Shown: in pieces, positions 34,056 to 41,238 of the stretch | Position numbering within the stretch: position 1 is the first letter of the stretch | How the letters are laid out: the number at the start of each line of letters is the position of its first letter | From: Candidatus Woesearchaeota archaeon | GTDB lineage: Archaea; Nanobdellota; Nanobdellia; SCGC-AAA011-G17; UBA489 | Assembly (NCBI GenBank): GCA_016177265.1 | Contig: JACOVP010000020.1 | Location: 1-41,238 of the forward strand | Direction: 5' to 3' | DNA: 41,238 nt | Translations under genes and position numbers: made by a program | The notes under the pieces: generated by a model | What the model was told of the DNA's origin: nothing | Databases searched by the model: none | What the model saw: the letters and a program-made list of their open reading frames with translations, nothing else

Positions 34056-34250
34056 ATGGTCAAGATAGGCATTATCGGCGGTTCTGGACTGGATAACCCA
34101 AAGATACTCAAAGAGACAAAAGAACTGACATTCAACACCAACTATGGTCAGCCATCCTCTCCCATCACAACTGGAAAAATACGAGACGTTGAAGTAATGA
34201 TCCTTGCAAGGCATGGAAAAAAGCATACTATCATGCCAACCAATGATGTA
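34056..34250 (+). pseudogene. Truncated S-methylthioadenosine phosphorylase (N-terminal fragment)
   Basis: The frame starts at the ATG at 34056 with a well-placed TATA (TTTATATA, 34025-34032) and reads VKIGIIGGSGLDNPKILKE, then YGQPSSPITTGKIRDVEV and LARHGKKHTIMPTN, which is the N-terminal phosphate- and nucleoside-binding region of methylthioadenosine phosphorylase or a related purine phosphorylase. After PTN the sequence loses the family pattern (N-Y-R-A-N is expected) and stops at 34325, leaving about 65 of some 260 residues. The promoter of the following gene lies right after the break, so the rest was deleted or replaced. The fragment should be inactive. Confidence 0.8.
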
Positions 34251-34260
34251 AACCGTAACC

Positions 34261-34289
34261 TTTATATAGTATACATTTGTTCGTATACA
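34261..34289 (+). promoter_or_regulatory. TATA box and GTATACA direct repeats before the zinc-ribbon gene
   Basis: TTTATATA (34261-34268) is followed by two GTATACA copies at 34269-34275 and 34283-34289, spaced 14 bp, right over the expected transcription start. Since GTATAC is itself a palindrome, these are possible operator half-sites. Confidence 0.4.
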
Positions 34290-34290
34290 C

Positions 34291-34665
34291 ATGAAGGATA
34301 TATTCGAAACCACGATGGTCTGTGAAGATTGCGATCAGAAGACAGAGAAGATCATCACCAATAAGGAAGGCTTCCAGATACGTGCCTGGCGTTGTAAAGA
34401 ATGCCAAAAGCTCTGGCCCCACCCTTTAGATATGCAGGAGTATGAAAACTTCCAGAGGTTAAAAAACAAAGAATTCCAGGTCAAACTCCGCTTGGTCGGT
34501 AATTCCTATACAGTCTCCATCCCCAGAGAAATTATAGATTTTGAAGAGGAAATGCAGCGGGAAATTGATGATATGATCAGAATGACCTTAGAAGGCCCAG
34601 AAAAACTCAGCTTATTCTTCTCAGGCAAACTAAAAAGGTTTATTAACGATAATCACCCCAGGTAA
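34291..34665 (+). CDS. Zinc-ribbon protein with AbrB-like domain, putative regulator
   Basis: The 124-residue protein has a zinc ribbon with C-E-D-C and C-K-E-C (VCEDCDQKTEKI, WRCKECQKLW), followed by a SpoVT/AbrB-like swapped-hairpin pattern FQVKLRLVGNSYTVSIPREII and a helical tail. Such proteins bind DNA as dimers. The ATG at 34291 has a TATA box 23-30 nt upstream and GTATACA repeats over the start site. It stops 5 nt before cdc48, so the two are probably cotranscribed. Regulation of this operon by its own product is inference. Confidence 0.65.
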   Translation: MKDIFETTMVCEDCDQKTEKIITNKEGFQIRAWRCKECQKLWPHPLDMQEYENFQRLKNKEFQVKLRLVGNSYTVSIPREIIDFEEEMQREIDDMIRMTLEGPEKLSLFFSGKLKRFINDNHPR

Positions 34666-34670
34666 GAACT

Positions 34671-36953
34671 ATGGTACAGCAGCAAGAAGTCGTCCTCAAA
34701 GTCCAGGAAGCATTGCAGGAAGAGGCCTACAAAGGCATCGTCCGTGTAGACACCCAAACCATGCGTCAGATTGATGTTCGTGCAGGCGACATCATTGAGA
34801 TTGAAGGCAGTAGAAAAACTGTTGGCATCGTTGATCGTTCTTATCCCTCTGATATTGGTCAAAATATTATCCGCATGGACGGTATTTTACGTCGTAATGC
34901 AAAAACTGGTATTGGGGAAAATGTCAAAGTCAGAAGAGTGGAAGTAAAGGAGGCAAAATCCGTGACTATTGCTCCAGCACAGCAGGGCGTCATGATTCAA
35001 GCGAATAATGAATTATTTAAGCAAGGACTCTTAGGCAGAGCAGTCATTAAAGGTGATATTATCTCTCTAGGCGGTGCACGCAGAAGACGCAGAACATTGT
35101 CTGGCTCTTCATTTGATGATATCTTCAACGTCTTTGAAGAAGGCTTCATGGGTAATTTTGGCTTTGGGAGTTTGAAATTTATTGTTGCAGAATCCAATCC
35201 AAAAGCAGCAGTTATCATTACAGAAAATACTGAAGTCCGTGTTTCTTCCAAAGCACTCCAGGTGACTGAAGAGCGCATTCCTGATGTCACGTATGAAGAC
35301 ATTGGCGGGTTGGAAGAGGAAATCAAAAAACTGCGGGAGATGGTGGAACTGCCTATCAAGAACCCAGAGATCTTTGAGCGTCTCGGTGTTGAACCGCCCA
35401 AAGGAGTCTTGTTGTTCGGTCCACCAGGAACCGGGAAAACACTGTTGGCAAAAGCAGTCGCCACTGAATCTGAAGCAAACTTCTTGTTCGTGAACGCCCC
35501 AGAGCTGACGAGCAAGTACTACGGGGAAAGCGAGCGAAAAATTCGCGAGTTATTTGAGGAGGCAGAAAAAAATGCACCATCAATTATTTTCATAGACGAG
35601 ATTGATGCCGTTGCTCCAAAAAGAGAAGAGACCTATGGTGAAGTAGAGCGGAGAATGGTCGCACAATTGTTAAGCGTCATGGATGGCTTGAAGAGTCGTG
35701 GTAAGGTAGTTGTCATCGGTGCGACGAATCGTCCCAATAGTCTTGATCCAGCACTTCGTCGTCCAGGTCGTTTTGATCGTGAAATCCAGATCGGTGTTCC
35801 GAATAAAAAGGGTCGATTGAATATCTTGAAAATTCACACGCGTAACATGCCATTAACAAAAGATGTTCATCTAGACCATTTAGCAGATATCACCCACGGA
35901 TTTGTTGGTGCAGATCTGCAAGCTCTTTGTAAAGAAGCAGCCATGAATGTCATCCGTCGTATTCTGCCAGAATTGAAGTATGAAAGTGAAAAAATCCCAC
36001 CAGAAGTCTTGACAAAATTAAAAATTACTTCAGAAGATTTCAAAACAGCGCTCAAAATTGTCCGTCCTTCAGCATTACGAGAAGTCTTAATTGAAAAACC
36101 AAATGTCACCTGGAATGATATTGGCGGTTTGGAAGAGTTGAAGAGTCAATTAAAGGAAGCTATTGAATGGCCACTCAAAAATCCCAAGATGTTCACCCGC
36201 ATGGGTATCAAGCCTCCTCGTGGTATCCTGATGTATGGTCCTCCAGGCACAGGAAAAACCATGCTGGCAAAAGCTATAGCGCATGAAGCAGAAGCTAATT
36301 TTATTTCAGTCAAAGGTCCAGAGATCTTCAGCAAATGGGTAGGAGATAGCGAGAAAGCAGTTCGCAAGATTTTCGAAAAAGCTCGGCAAACTGCCCCAAC
36401 GATTATCTTCTTCGATGAAGTCGATGCGATTGCTCCACGTCGTGGTACTGATATAGGCTCTAAAGTAACAGAGCATGTAGTCAATACCTTGCTAGTAGAA
36501 ATGGATGGTCTCGAAGAATTGGCAGACGTTGTAGTTATTGCAGCAACCAACCGTCCAGATTTAGTTGATCCAAGTTTACTGCGTCCAGGAAGATTTGATC
36601 GCGTCATAGCGACGCCCATGCCAGGCAAAGAATCTCGAAAAAAGATTTTGCAAGTCCACATTGGGAAAATGCCTTTGGCAAAGGATATTGACATTGATAA
36701 ATTAGCAGGAAAAACTGAAAATTATAGCGGTGCAGATTTAGCTGGTGTTGTCCGTGAAGCAGCCATGATTGCGTTGCGAAAAAATGTAGAAGCGCAAGAA
36801 GTCACGAATGCGGACTTCGAAGAAGCTTTAAAGAAAATCCATCCTTCATTGAAAGATGAAGATTTGAAGAGATACAAAGAAGTCGAAGAAAAATACTTGC
36901 GAAAAGCAAAGATTGCTAATATTATTGTACCAAAGCCAAGTTATTTAGGTTAA
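34671..36953 (+). CDS. cdc48: CDC48/VAT AAA+ ATPase
   Basis: The 760-residue unfoldase has an N-terminal substrate/cofactor domain (1-190), then two AAA+ modules: D1 Walker A GPPGTGKT at 250-257 with Walker B SIIFIDEIDA, and D2 Walker A GPPGTGKT at 523-530 with TIIFFDEVDA, each followed by the sensor and arginine-finger segments (ATNRP, RPGRFDR). It extracts and unfolds proteins for the proteasome. Between the two N-subdomains there is an Arg- and Gly-rich stretch (RRRRR at 138-142, GSSFDD to FGFG). It starts 5 nt after the zinc-ribbon gene and its last 4 bp overlap the convergent transporter gene. Confidence 0.96.
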   Translation: MVQQQEVVLKVQEALQEEAYKGIVRVDTQTMRQIDVRAGDIIEIEGSRKTVGIVDRSYPSDIGQNIIRMDGILRRNAKTGIGENVKVRRVEVKEAKSVTIAPAQQGVMIQANNELFKQGLLGRAVIKGDIISLGGARRRRRTLSGSSFDDIFNVFEEGFMGNFGFGSLKFIVAESNPKAAVIITENTEVRVSSKALQVTEERIPDVTYEDIGGLEEEIKKLREMVELPIKNPEIFERLGVEPPKGVLLFGPPGTGKTLLAKAVATESEANFLFVNAPELTSKYYGESERKIRELFEEAEKNAPSIIFIDEIDAVAPKREETYGEVERRMVAQLLSVMDGLKSRGKVVVIGATNRPNSLDPALRRPGRFDREIQIGVPNKKGRLNILKIHTRNMPLTKDVHLDHLADITHGFVGADLQALCKEAAMNVIRRILPELKYESEKIPPEVLTKLKITSEDFKTALKIVRPSALREVLIEKPNVTWNDIGGLEELKSQLKEAIEWPLKNPKMFTRMGIKPPRGILMYGPPGTGKTMLAKAIAHEAEANFISVKGPEIFSKWVGDSEKAVRKIFEKARQTAPTIIFFDEVDAIAPRRGTDIGSKVTEHVVNTLLVEMDGLEELADVVVIAATNRPDLVDPSLLRPGRFDRVIATPMPGKESRKKILQVHIGKMPLAKDIDIDKLAGKTENYSGADLAGVVREAAMIALRKNVEAQEVTNADFEEALKKIHPSLKDEDLKRYKEVEEKYLRKAKIANIIVPKPSYLG

Positions 36954-37273
36954 AGCTCAACTAGGAAAATACTCAAAATTCCTAAAAATATTCCTATCTT
37001 GTTAGCCAAGGATAACTGTTCATTAAAAAGGACCACTCCTGCTAAAGTAACGGCAATCAAATTCAAAATAGTAAAGATAGAAACTGCCTTAAATAAATAA
37101 TGATATCGTAAAGAGAATGCCCAAAAAACAGTGCCAACAAAATAAAACAATAAACCTACACCAAGAAGCAGATGCTTATTTCCTAATGACCATCGTTTAA
37201 AGAAAATATCCGCAAGAATTTCTAAAAAGACTGCAACTAAAATCAAGATGAAAAATAAAAATTTAGTATTCAT
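36950..37273 (-). CDS. Small four-helix transporter, SMR/DMT-like
   Basis: The 107-residue protein has four membrane helices: KFLFFILILVAVFLEILADIFF, HLLLGVGLLFYFVGTVFWAF, LFKAVSIFTILNLIAVTLAGVVLF and KIGIFLGILSIFLVEL. The Glu in helix 1 (LEILADIFFKRW) corresponds to the coupling Glu of SMR transporters such as EmrE, which export cationic compounds or guanidinium by proton exchange. It probably works as a dimer. It lies 6 nt after the methionine aminopeptidase gene and may be cotranscribed with it. The substrate is unknown. Confidence 0.75.
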   Translation of the reverse strand: MNTKFLFFILILVAVFLEILADIFFKRWSLGNKHLLLGVGLLFYFVGTVFWAFSLRYHYLFKAVSIFTILNLIAVTLAGVVLFNEQLSLANKIGIFLGILSIFLVEL

Positions 37274-37279
37274 AATCTC

Positions 37280-38146
37280 TTATCTCGTTAACACGCCTTC
37301 TCCAACACTAAGTGTATGCTCTTCTTGCGTCACCATGCCTCCACTTCTTTCAGGAAGCTGTCCATATTGCATAAGCACACCTTCTTTTTCTAGATAATTA
37401 AGTAAAAATTGGTAATTAGGAATATGCTTCACCCACCTCACAGTAAAAGGTAGCGTTTTCCATTCTTTCAAAATATGCTGGATCATTTTTCTAGCCCCAT
37501 CTAAGCGAACAGGTTTCGGATTGACTAGCGCATAAATCCCAGAAGGCTTGCCATCTTTGATAAATCCCTCTCCATCAGTCACAAAAGGTTCTATAGCTAT
37601 TCTCTGCCCTTTGGTTAAAGTTGTTTGATCTCCATTGTCATAATTCGGAATCGTTGGTTTAGTATGCACTTCCCATGCACCAACACCATGACCACACAAA
37701 TTGCGAATAGGATTATAGCCATAAGGTTCGATAGCATTCTCTATGGCAGCCCCAATCTGGCAAACTTTGACTCCAGGTTTGACTACAGCAATCGCAGCTT
37801 CCACTGCAGCATGCACAGCCTCTCGCATTTTTTTATACTTCTCACTTTCCACTTCAATCGTGACAGCAGTATCTGTTACATAGCCATCAATATGAGTTCC
37901 TAAATCTAATTTTACTAAATCGCCTTTCTGCAAAACTATAGGATCATCAACAAAAGGCGCATAATGAGCAGCCATGGTATTCAAAGAAACATCAACTGGA
38001 AATGCTGGTTTTCCGCCTAATTCTAAAATCTTCTTCTCTATCTTATCGGCAATATCCACAATTTTCGCGCCAGGGACACAGAGCGTTTTCCCATATTCCC
38101 GTGCTTGGCTAGAAATCTTGCCTGAAAGAATCCAAGGTTGCTCCAT
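37280..38146 (-). CDS. map: Methionine aminopeptidase, type II
   Basis: The 288-residue enzyme (ATG at 38146; a TTG at 38185 is less likely) removes the initiator Met. Metal and catalytic residues are visible: His in NTMAAHYAP, Asp in KLDLGTHIDGYVTDTAV (two Asp), His in LCGHGVG, Glu in IAIEPF and Glu near the end in TQEEHTL. The insertion between the metal ligands, including the HTKPTIPNYDNG segment, is that of the archaeal/eukaryotic type II. A TTTTAAAG at 38168-38175 could act as a TATA element. Confidence 0.92.
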   Translation of the reverse strand: MEQPWILSGKISSQAREYGKTLCVPGAKIVDIADKIEKKILELGGKPAFPVDVSLNTMAAHYAPFVDDPIVLQKGDLVKLDLGTHIDGYVTDTAVTIEVESEKYKKMREAVHAAVEAAIAVVKPGVKVCQIGAAIENAIEPYGYNPIRNLCGHGVGAWEVHTKPTIPNYDNGDQTTLTKGQRIAIEPFVTDGEGFIKDGKPSGIYALVNPKPVRLDGARKMIQHILKEWKTLPFTVRWVKHIPNYQFLLNYLEKEGVLMQYGQLPERSGGMVTQEEHTLSVGEGVLTR

Positions 38147-38188
38147 AACTTGGCTCAAGAAAAAGTGCTTTAAAAGATTAACCAATAG

Positions 38189-38200
38189 CTTTATAAATAA
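38189..38200. promoter_or_regulatory. Symmetrical TATA element between divergent genes
   Basis: CTTTATAAATAA contains the palindrome TTTATAAA. It is 23-34 nt before the ATG at 38223 and 43-54 nt before the map start, so one element may serve transcription in either direction. Confidence 0.4.
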
Positions 38201-38222
38201 TTAACTACTTAAGAGTAACTAT

Positions 38223-39017
38223 ATGAGACTCAAAAATCTGCTTCAGGGATTAGGTTTAGTAGCTTTGTTAGCTCAAGAAAAACCAAAGTATGAAATCAAT
38301 GAGTTTGGTAAAACTTATGCTTATGCTACAGAAGAGCAGAAAAAGCTTGTACAAGATGTCCTACAAGTCGCTACAAACATTGAAAATACCTATCGTAATT
38401 TCCCCTATGTCTGGGGTGGCGACGGGTTTGAACCTTTAGCAGAACAAAGGAAAAAATATGTCAAGCATAAATGTGTTACTGATGTACAACCTACTAAACC
38501 TCATAATTGGCGTTCTGGCCTCAAAACTGTGCCTGGTGTTGACTGCGCTGGATTAATCTTTCAAACTATACTCGCATTCAATGCACTAAAAGATCAAAAA
38601 GTAAACCTTCCTTATGGCCGTCTTACAGCAAAAGGCTACAAGACAACGACAGAGGAAGTAGTCAAGCCAGGATATAATAATCTTAAGGAAATCGTAGATA
38701 AAGCACGTCCAGCTGACTTAGTTTTCAAACATGAAGCTGATGGAGTCTCACATATCATGTTCTACATGGGCAACGGTGTTGTTCTCGAATCAGCAGGAAA
38801 AAAAGACAGAAGTCTTTTAAAACCTGTTCCAAAAAAAGATATGGATGAATGGAAAACCTTCTTCTGGTCAAGATCACCAGGCAAAACAGATGACGAACGT
38901 CTCGAAAACTATGGTGGTATCCAAGCAACATTCTTAAATAAAAAGTATGAAAAAGAAGCTTTGTCCGTTGGTCGTTGGAAAGAGTTCAAAGAGCAACCAA
39001 AAAAAGAAGAGAAATAA
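38223..39017 (+). CDS. NlpC/P60-like amidase or hydrolase
   Basis: The 264-residue protein has an NlpC/P60-like core: FPYVWGGDGFE, the Cys nucleophile in GVDCAGLIFQ, the His in SHIMFYMGNGVVLES and a following acidic or polar residue. A short hydrophobic N-terminus (LLQGLGLVALLA) could be a weak signal anchor. The insertion between the WGG and Cys blocks (about 30 residues, KKYVKHKC to PHNWRSG) is longer than usual. NlpC/P60 enzymes cleave peptide or amide bonds, in bacteria cell-wall peptides; in an archaeon without murein the substrate may be foreign cell wall or a protein. Divergent from map. Confidence 0.75.
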   Translation: MRLKNLLQGLGLVALLAQEKPKYEINEFGKTYAYATEEQKKLVQDVLQVATNIENTYRNFPYVWGGDGFEPLAEQRKKYVKHKCVTDVQPTKPHNWRSGLKTVPGVDCAGLIFQTILAFNALKDQKVNLPYGRLTAKGYKTTTEEVVKPGYNNLKEIVDKARPADLVFKHEADGVSHIMFYMGNGVVLESAGKKDRSLLKPVPKKDMDEWKTFFWSRSPGKTDDERLENYGGIQATFLNKKYEKEALSVGRWKEFKEQPKKEEK

Positions 39018-39677
39018 TTACTGAGGATAAAAAGAAGAGAGCGAAGTATTATTAGTTAGTAATTGTTGTGTCGGTTGAAACACAAAAGCTCGTTGATGAT
39101 CAAAATAGCCACACCTAATATGGTCCAACGAAAGATTGGTTCTTCTACTTAACATGAGTGCATAAAAATACACTTGTGTAGCTGCAAACTTTTCTTTAGC
39201 AGCATTTGGCTTATAATCCCAGATCCAAATCTTGTCTCCCTCAACTCGTAGCACATCAATATGCCCTGTTAAAGGTTTAGTGCTATCCATGACATTTTTA
39301 TAGCTTTCTAGTTCGTGCTTCTCCATCCATAAAGGAACTTCCATAGCAACTGTATGATTATCATGTTCCAGCATATACACCTGGACTTTTGAATGGTTGT
39401 CAGGAAACAGTTCTTTATTAAATTCCAATCCCAATCTCGCCAGCGTAGACACTTCATGCCCACTGACTTCAAGTGGATCACACGGCAACCGAAATTTCAA
39501 CATACTCCCTCTTGGTCCAATATTGAAGTACTCATCTGGCCGTCCATGAAAGACCTGTTGTAGAAAATCTTTGAGTGGGGCAAACCCATTCCCATTGCAT
39601 AAGAGATTGATCTTAGGCTCATGGACTCTATAACAGTAAAAGCCTCCTTTATGATTAAGCACAGTAGAGTGAATCAC
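39018..39677 (-). CDS. PD-(D/E)XK-like nuclease, RecB/Cas4-type
   Basis: The 219-residue protein (GTG at 39677) carries the nuclease core near its C-terminus: LTGHIDVLRVEGDKIWIWDYKPN gives the Asp and the D-x-K triad, followed by a helix KEKFAATQVYFYALMLSRRTN with the Gln-x3-Tyr motif IV typical of RecB-like nucleases. Upstream is a strand/helix region with EVSTLARLGLEFNKE. No Cys cluster for a Cas4-type iron-sulfur centre is visible. It ends next to the convergent NlpC/P60 gene. There are no cas genes nearby, so a general DNA-repair role is more likely than CRISPR. Confidence 0.75.
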   Translation of the reverse strand: MIHSTVLNHKGGFYCYRVHEPKINLLCNGNGFAPLKDFLQQVFHGRPDEYFNIGPRGSMLKFRLPCDPLEVSGHEVSTLARLGLEFNKELFPDNHSKVQVYMLEHDNHTVAMEVPLWMEKHELESYKNVMDSTKPLTGHIDVLRVEGDKIWIWDYKPNAAKEKFAATQVYFYALMLSRRTNLSLDHIRCGYFDHQRAFVFQPTQQLLTNNTSLSSFYPQ

Positions 39678-39752
39678 CGTCTTTTTCCCTCGTAGAAGAT
39701 GCTAGAAAGAACCTCCATATAAAGGTTGAGGGAAAAAACAATATAAACATAA

Positions 39753-39790
39753 GTTCTCATACAAGAACGAAAAGCTTATATATAAGTTCT
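39753..39790 (+). promoter_or_regulatory. GTTCT dyad and palindromic TATA box of the ATPase gene
   Basis: A dyad GTTCT-N6-AGAAC (39753-39768) precedes the TATA palindrome CTTATATATAAG (39775-39786), and a third GTTCT half-site follows at 39786-39790. The TATA box lies about 18-29 nt before the ATG at 39804. Confidence 0.4.
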
Positions 39791-39803
39791 CTTTAGGATA
39801 CGT

Positions 39804-41069
39804 ATGTCAACTCTCAGTGACGTCATGCGTTTGACTAATCCATGGTGGGAAGATCAGCAGATGAGCGATAAGCTTGCCTTGCCATATAAAAGAAAGGTGT
39901 TTGACAAAGTCCACAATCTAAGAAAATATAGACAGATGATTATTCTTACAGGTTTAAGGAGAGTGGGGAAAACAACGATACTGTACCAAGTAATACAAAC
40001 TCTGCTTAAGGAAATTGAGTCAAAAAAAATACTCTACTTTAATTTTGATAAGGAAGTAGCAGATATCTTGTCTATTTTTGAAGAATACTCCAGTCTTGCA
40101 GGAATAGATTACAGGAAAGAAAAAATCATCGTCTGTTTTGACGAAATAACAAAATTAAACAAATGGGCAAATCAATTGAAGTTGGTGTACGATGCAAATC
40201 CAAACATAAAGATATATCTCTCATCCTCAAGTAGTGTTCTTCTTGAAGAAGATGCTATAAAGAATCTGGGAGGAAGATATTTCTTGATTAGCATCAATCC
40301 TCTTTCATTCAGGGAATTTTTAGAATTAAGTGGTAAGAAGAATTTGCTTGAACATCATAAGCTCCACGAGCAGGCATTAAAAAGAGAATGCGCTGGATAT
40401 ATGCTCAGAAACTTTCCAGAAACAATCACATGGGAGAATGAATTAGTCATCAAAGACTATCTCAAAACGACCATCATTGATAAAATTATAAAGTCAGATC
40501 TTGCTGAACGATTTAAGAATCTCAATAAAGATTTATTATACACTTTAATCGAGTTGTTTTATAAAGATCCTGGCATGTATCTTGATTATGACAACTTGTC
40601 GAAAAGCCTCAGAATAAGCAAGAATACCCTCTATAAGCATATCTTCTATCTTGAATTCTGCTACCTCATCACCATTGTCAAAAATTACAGGCCAAGTACG
40701 CTGGCAACAACAAGAAAACTCCAAAGAGCATATCCCTATTGGTGGACAATGGCTTACTGCTATGGGGAGAATAAAGACAAGATGATGGAGGCGATTGTTA
40801 TCAATAGTATCGGAGGGAAGCATTACTGGAGAGATCTCAACAAAGAAATAGATGTCTTGCAGATCACAGGAAAGAAAATAATGCCCATTGAAGTCAAACA
40901 GAAAGAAAAACTCGATGACAGAGATATAATGACGCTAAAATTTTTTATGCAGAAATACAAAGTAAAGGAAGGAAAGCTCGTTTATCTTGGGAAAGAAGAT
41001 ACAAAACATTTTGAAGGTAAAAAAATAGAAATAGTTCCTCTATGGAAGTTTTTATTAGAACAGGAGTAA
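39804..41069 (+). CDS. AAA+ ATPase with DUF4143 (AAA_14 type)
   Basis: The 421-residue protein has Walker A GLRRVGKT in MIILTGLRRVGKTTIL, Walker B IIVCFDEITKL, sensor-1-like IYLSSSSS, and the GGRYFLISINPLSFREF segment characteristic of AAA_14 ATPases. A winged-helix region (NLSKSLRISKNTLYKHIFYL) and a C-terminal DUF4143 nuclease-like domain (EIDVLQI...MPIEVKQKE with D, E-x-K) follow. Such ATPases are numerous in archaea with unknown substrates. It ends 5 nt before fen1, which it probably precedes in one transcript. Confidence 0.85.
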   Translation: MSTLSDVMRLTNPWWEDQQMSDKLALPYKRKVFDKVHNLRKYRQMIILTGLRRVGKTTILYQVIQTLLKEIESKKILYFNFDKEVADILSIFEEYSSLAGIDYRKEKIIVCFDEITKLNKWANQLKLVYDANPNIKIYLSSSSSVLLEEDAIKNLGGRYFLISINPLSFREFLELSGKKNLLEHHKLHEQALKRECAGYMLRNFPETITWENELVIKDYLKTTIIDKIIKSDLAERFKNLNKDLLYTLIELFYKDPGMYLDYDNLSKSLRISKNTLYKHIFYLEFCYLITIVKNYRPSTLATTRKLQRAYPYWWTMAYCYGENKDKMMEAIVINSIGGKHYWRDLNKEIDVLQITGKKIMPIEVKQKEKLDDRDIMTLKFFMQKYKVKEGKLVYLGKEDTKHFEGKKIEIVPLWKFLLEQE

Positions 41070-41074
41070 ATACT

Positions 41075-41238
41075 ATGGGTGTCAACTTACGGGAAATCTT
41101 ACCGCGGAAAGAAATAACCTTTGAATTCTTAGCAGGCAAGAAGATAGCTATTGATTTTTCGAATTCAGCATATCAATTTTTAAGTAGTATCCGCCAGCCT
41201 GATGGCACCCCCCTGATGGATGCAAAAGGAAGAATTAC
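41075..41238 (+). CDS. fen: Flap endonuclease 1, partial (3' end outside window)
   Basis: The first 54 codons are present. MGVNLREILPRKEITFEFL, then KKIAIDFSNSAYQFL with the first metal-binding Asp, then IRQPDGTPLMDAKGRI match the N-terminal nuclease domain of archaeal FEN1, which removes 5' flaps during Okazaki-fragment processing and repair. AGGAG at 41062-41066 precedes the ATG at 41075. The gene leaves the window on the right. Confidence 0.88.
   Translation, partial: MGVNLREILPRKEITFEFLAGKKIAIDFSNSAYQFLSSIRQPDGTPLMDAKGRI

Noticed and set aside
39018..39677. Cas4
   Set aside because: The PD-(D/E)XK core fits, but there are no cysteines for the iron-sulfur cluster of typical Cas4 and no CRISPR context.

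Overview
The window looks like a chromosomal piece of a DPANN archaeon, most likely Woesearchaeota/Pacearchaeota-like. The evidence for an archaeon is: archaeal or eukaryote-type information genes (a CDC48/VAT double AAA+ ATPase, type II methionine aminopeptidase, FEN1, a RadB-like recombinase, topoisomerase IA with zinc ribbons, an archaeal XerA-like recombinase); AT-rich TATA boxes of the TTTATATA type 24-31 nt upstream of many start codons, implying leaderless mRNAs; a tRNA-Lys with a bulge-helix-bulge intron; and very large Asn/Thr-rich surface proteins with modules I associate with Woesearchaeota. The assignment rests on recognition of families, not on a search.

Layout. 1-850: a cut-off secreted protein, a small membrane protein and an AT-rich gap with one tiny ORF. 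0.85-5.0 kb: a winged-helix/RelE-like toxin-antitoxin pair, xerA, a STAS-like protein, a PAC2 protein and two unknown genes. 5.0-5.5 kb: an intron-containing tRNA-Lys(CTT) with a TOPRIM-protein gene starting 3 nt after it. 5.45-13.2 kb (minus strand): a seven-gene operon of winged-helix regulator, two BatA-like vWA membrane proteins, a coiled-coil membrane protein, another membrane protein, a MoxR AAA+ ATPase and a DUF58 protein. 13.4-14.7 kb: serS. 15.0-29.1 kb: a surface-protein locus headed by a duplicated-HTH protein. 29.07-30.34 kb: a transposable element carrying only tnpB. 30.4-33.1 kb: convergent topA and radB. 33.2-37.0 kb: a PIN/UPF0175 toxin-antitoxin pair, a truncated methylthioadenosine phosphorylase remnant, a zinc-ribbon/AbrB-like regulator and cdc48. 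36.95-41.2 kb: SMR-like transporter, methionine aminopeptidase, NlpC/P60-like protein, PD-(D/E)XK-like nuclease, an AAA+/DUF4143 ATPase and the start of fen1.

Three observations stand out. First, six copies of an 18-bp motif (consensus TACTTACTATAGACGTAA) recur at 52, 52, 52, 53 and 52 bp, about five helical turns, and fill the space between two divergent TATA boxes; the gene next to it encodes a protein with two near-identical HTH-like units and leads the surface-protein operon. This looks like a phased operator array controlling the cell surface. Second, tnpB lies in a 1268-bp element with 17-bp terminal inverted repeats (16/17 matching) and a 9-10-bp direct target duplication, which IS605-type tnpB elements do not have; removing it restores the original end of the upstream gene. 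This TnpB also lacks the usual RuvC-II glutamate. Third, the tRNA-Lys intron sits at the non-canonical position 30/31 within a perfect bulge-helix-bulge, and 3' processing of the tRNA would by itself create a nearly leaderless mRNA for the TOPRIM protein.

The surface locus works as a set: a regulator, a membrane protein with an outer domain, two giant modular proteins (1542 and 1515 aa) and a short paralogue sharing an almost identical C-terminal module, then two smaller proteins with signal peptide or N-terminal membrane segment plus C-terminal membrane anchor.
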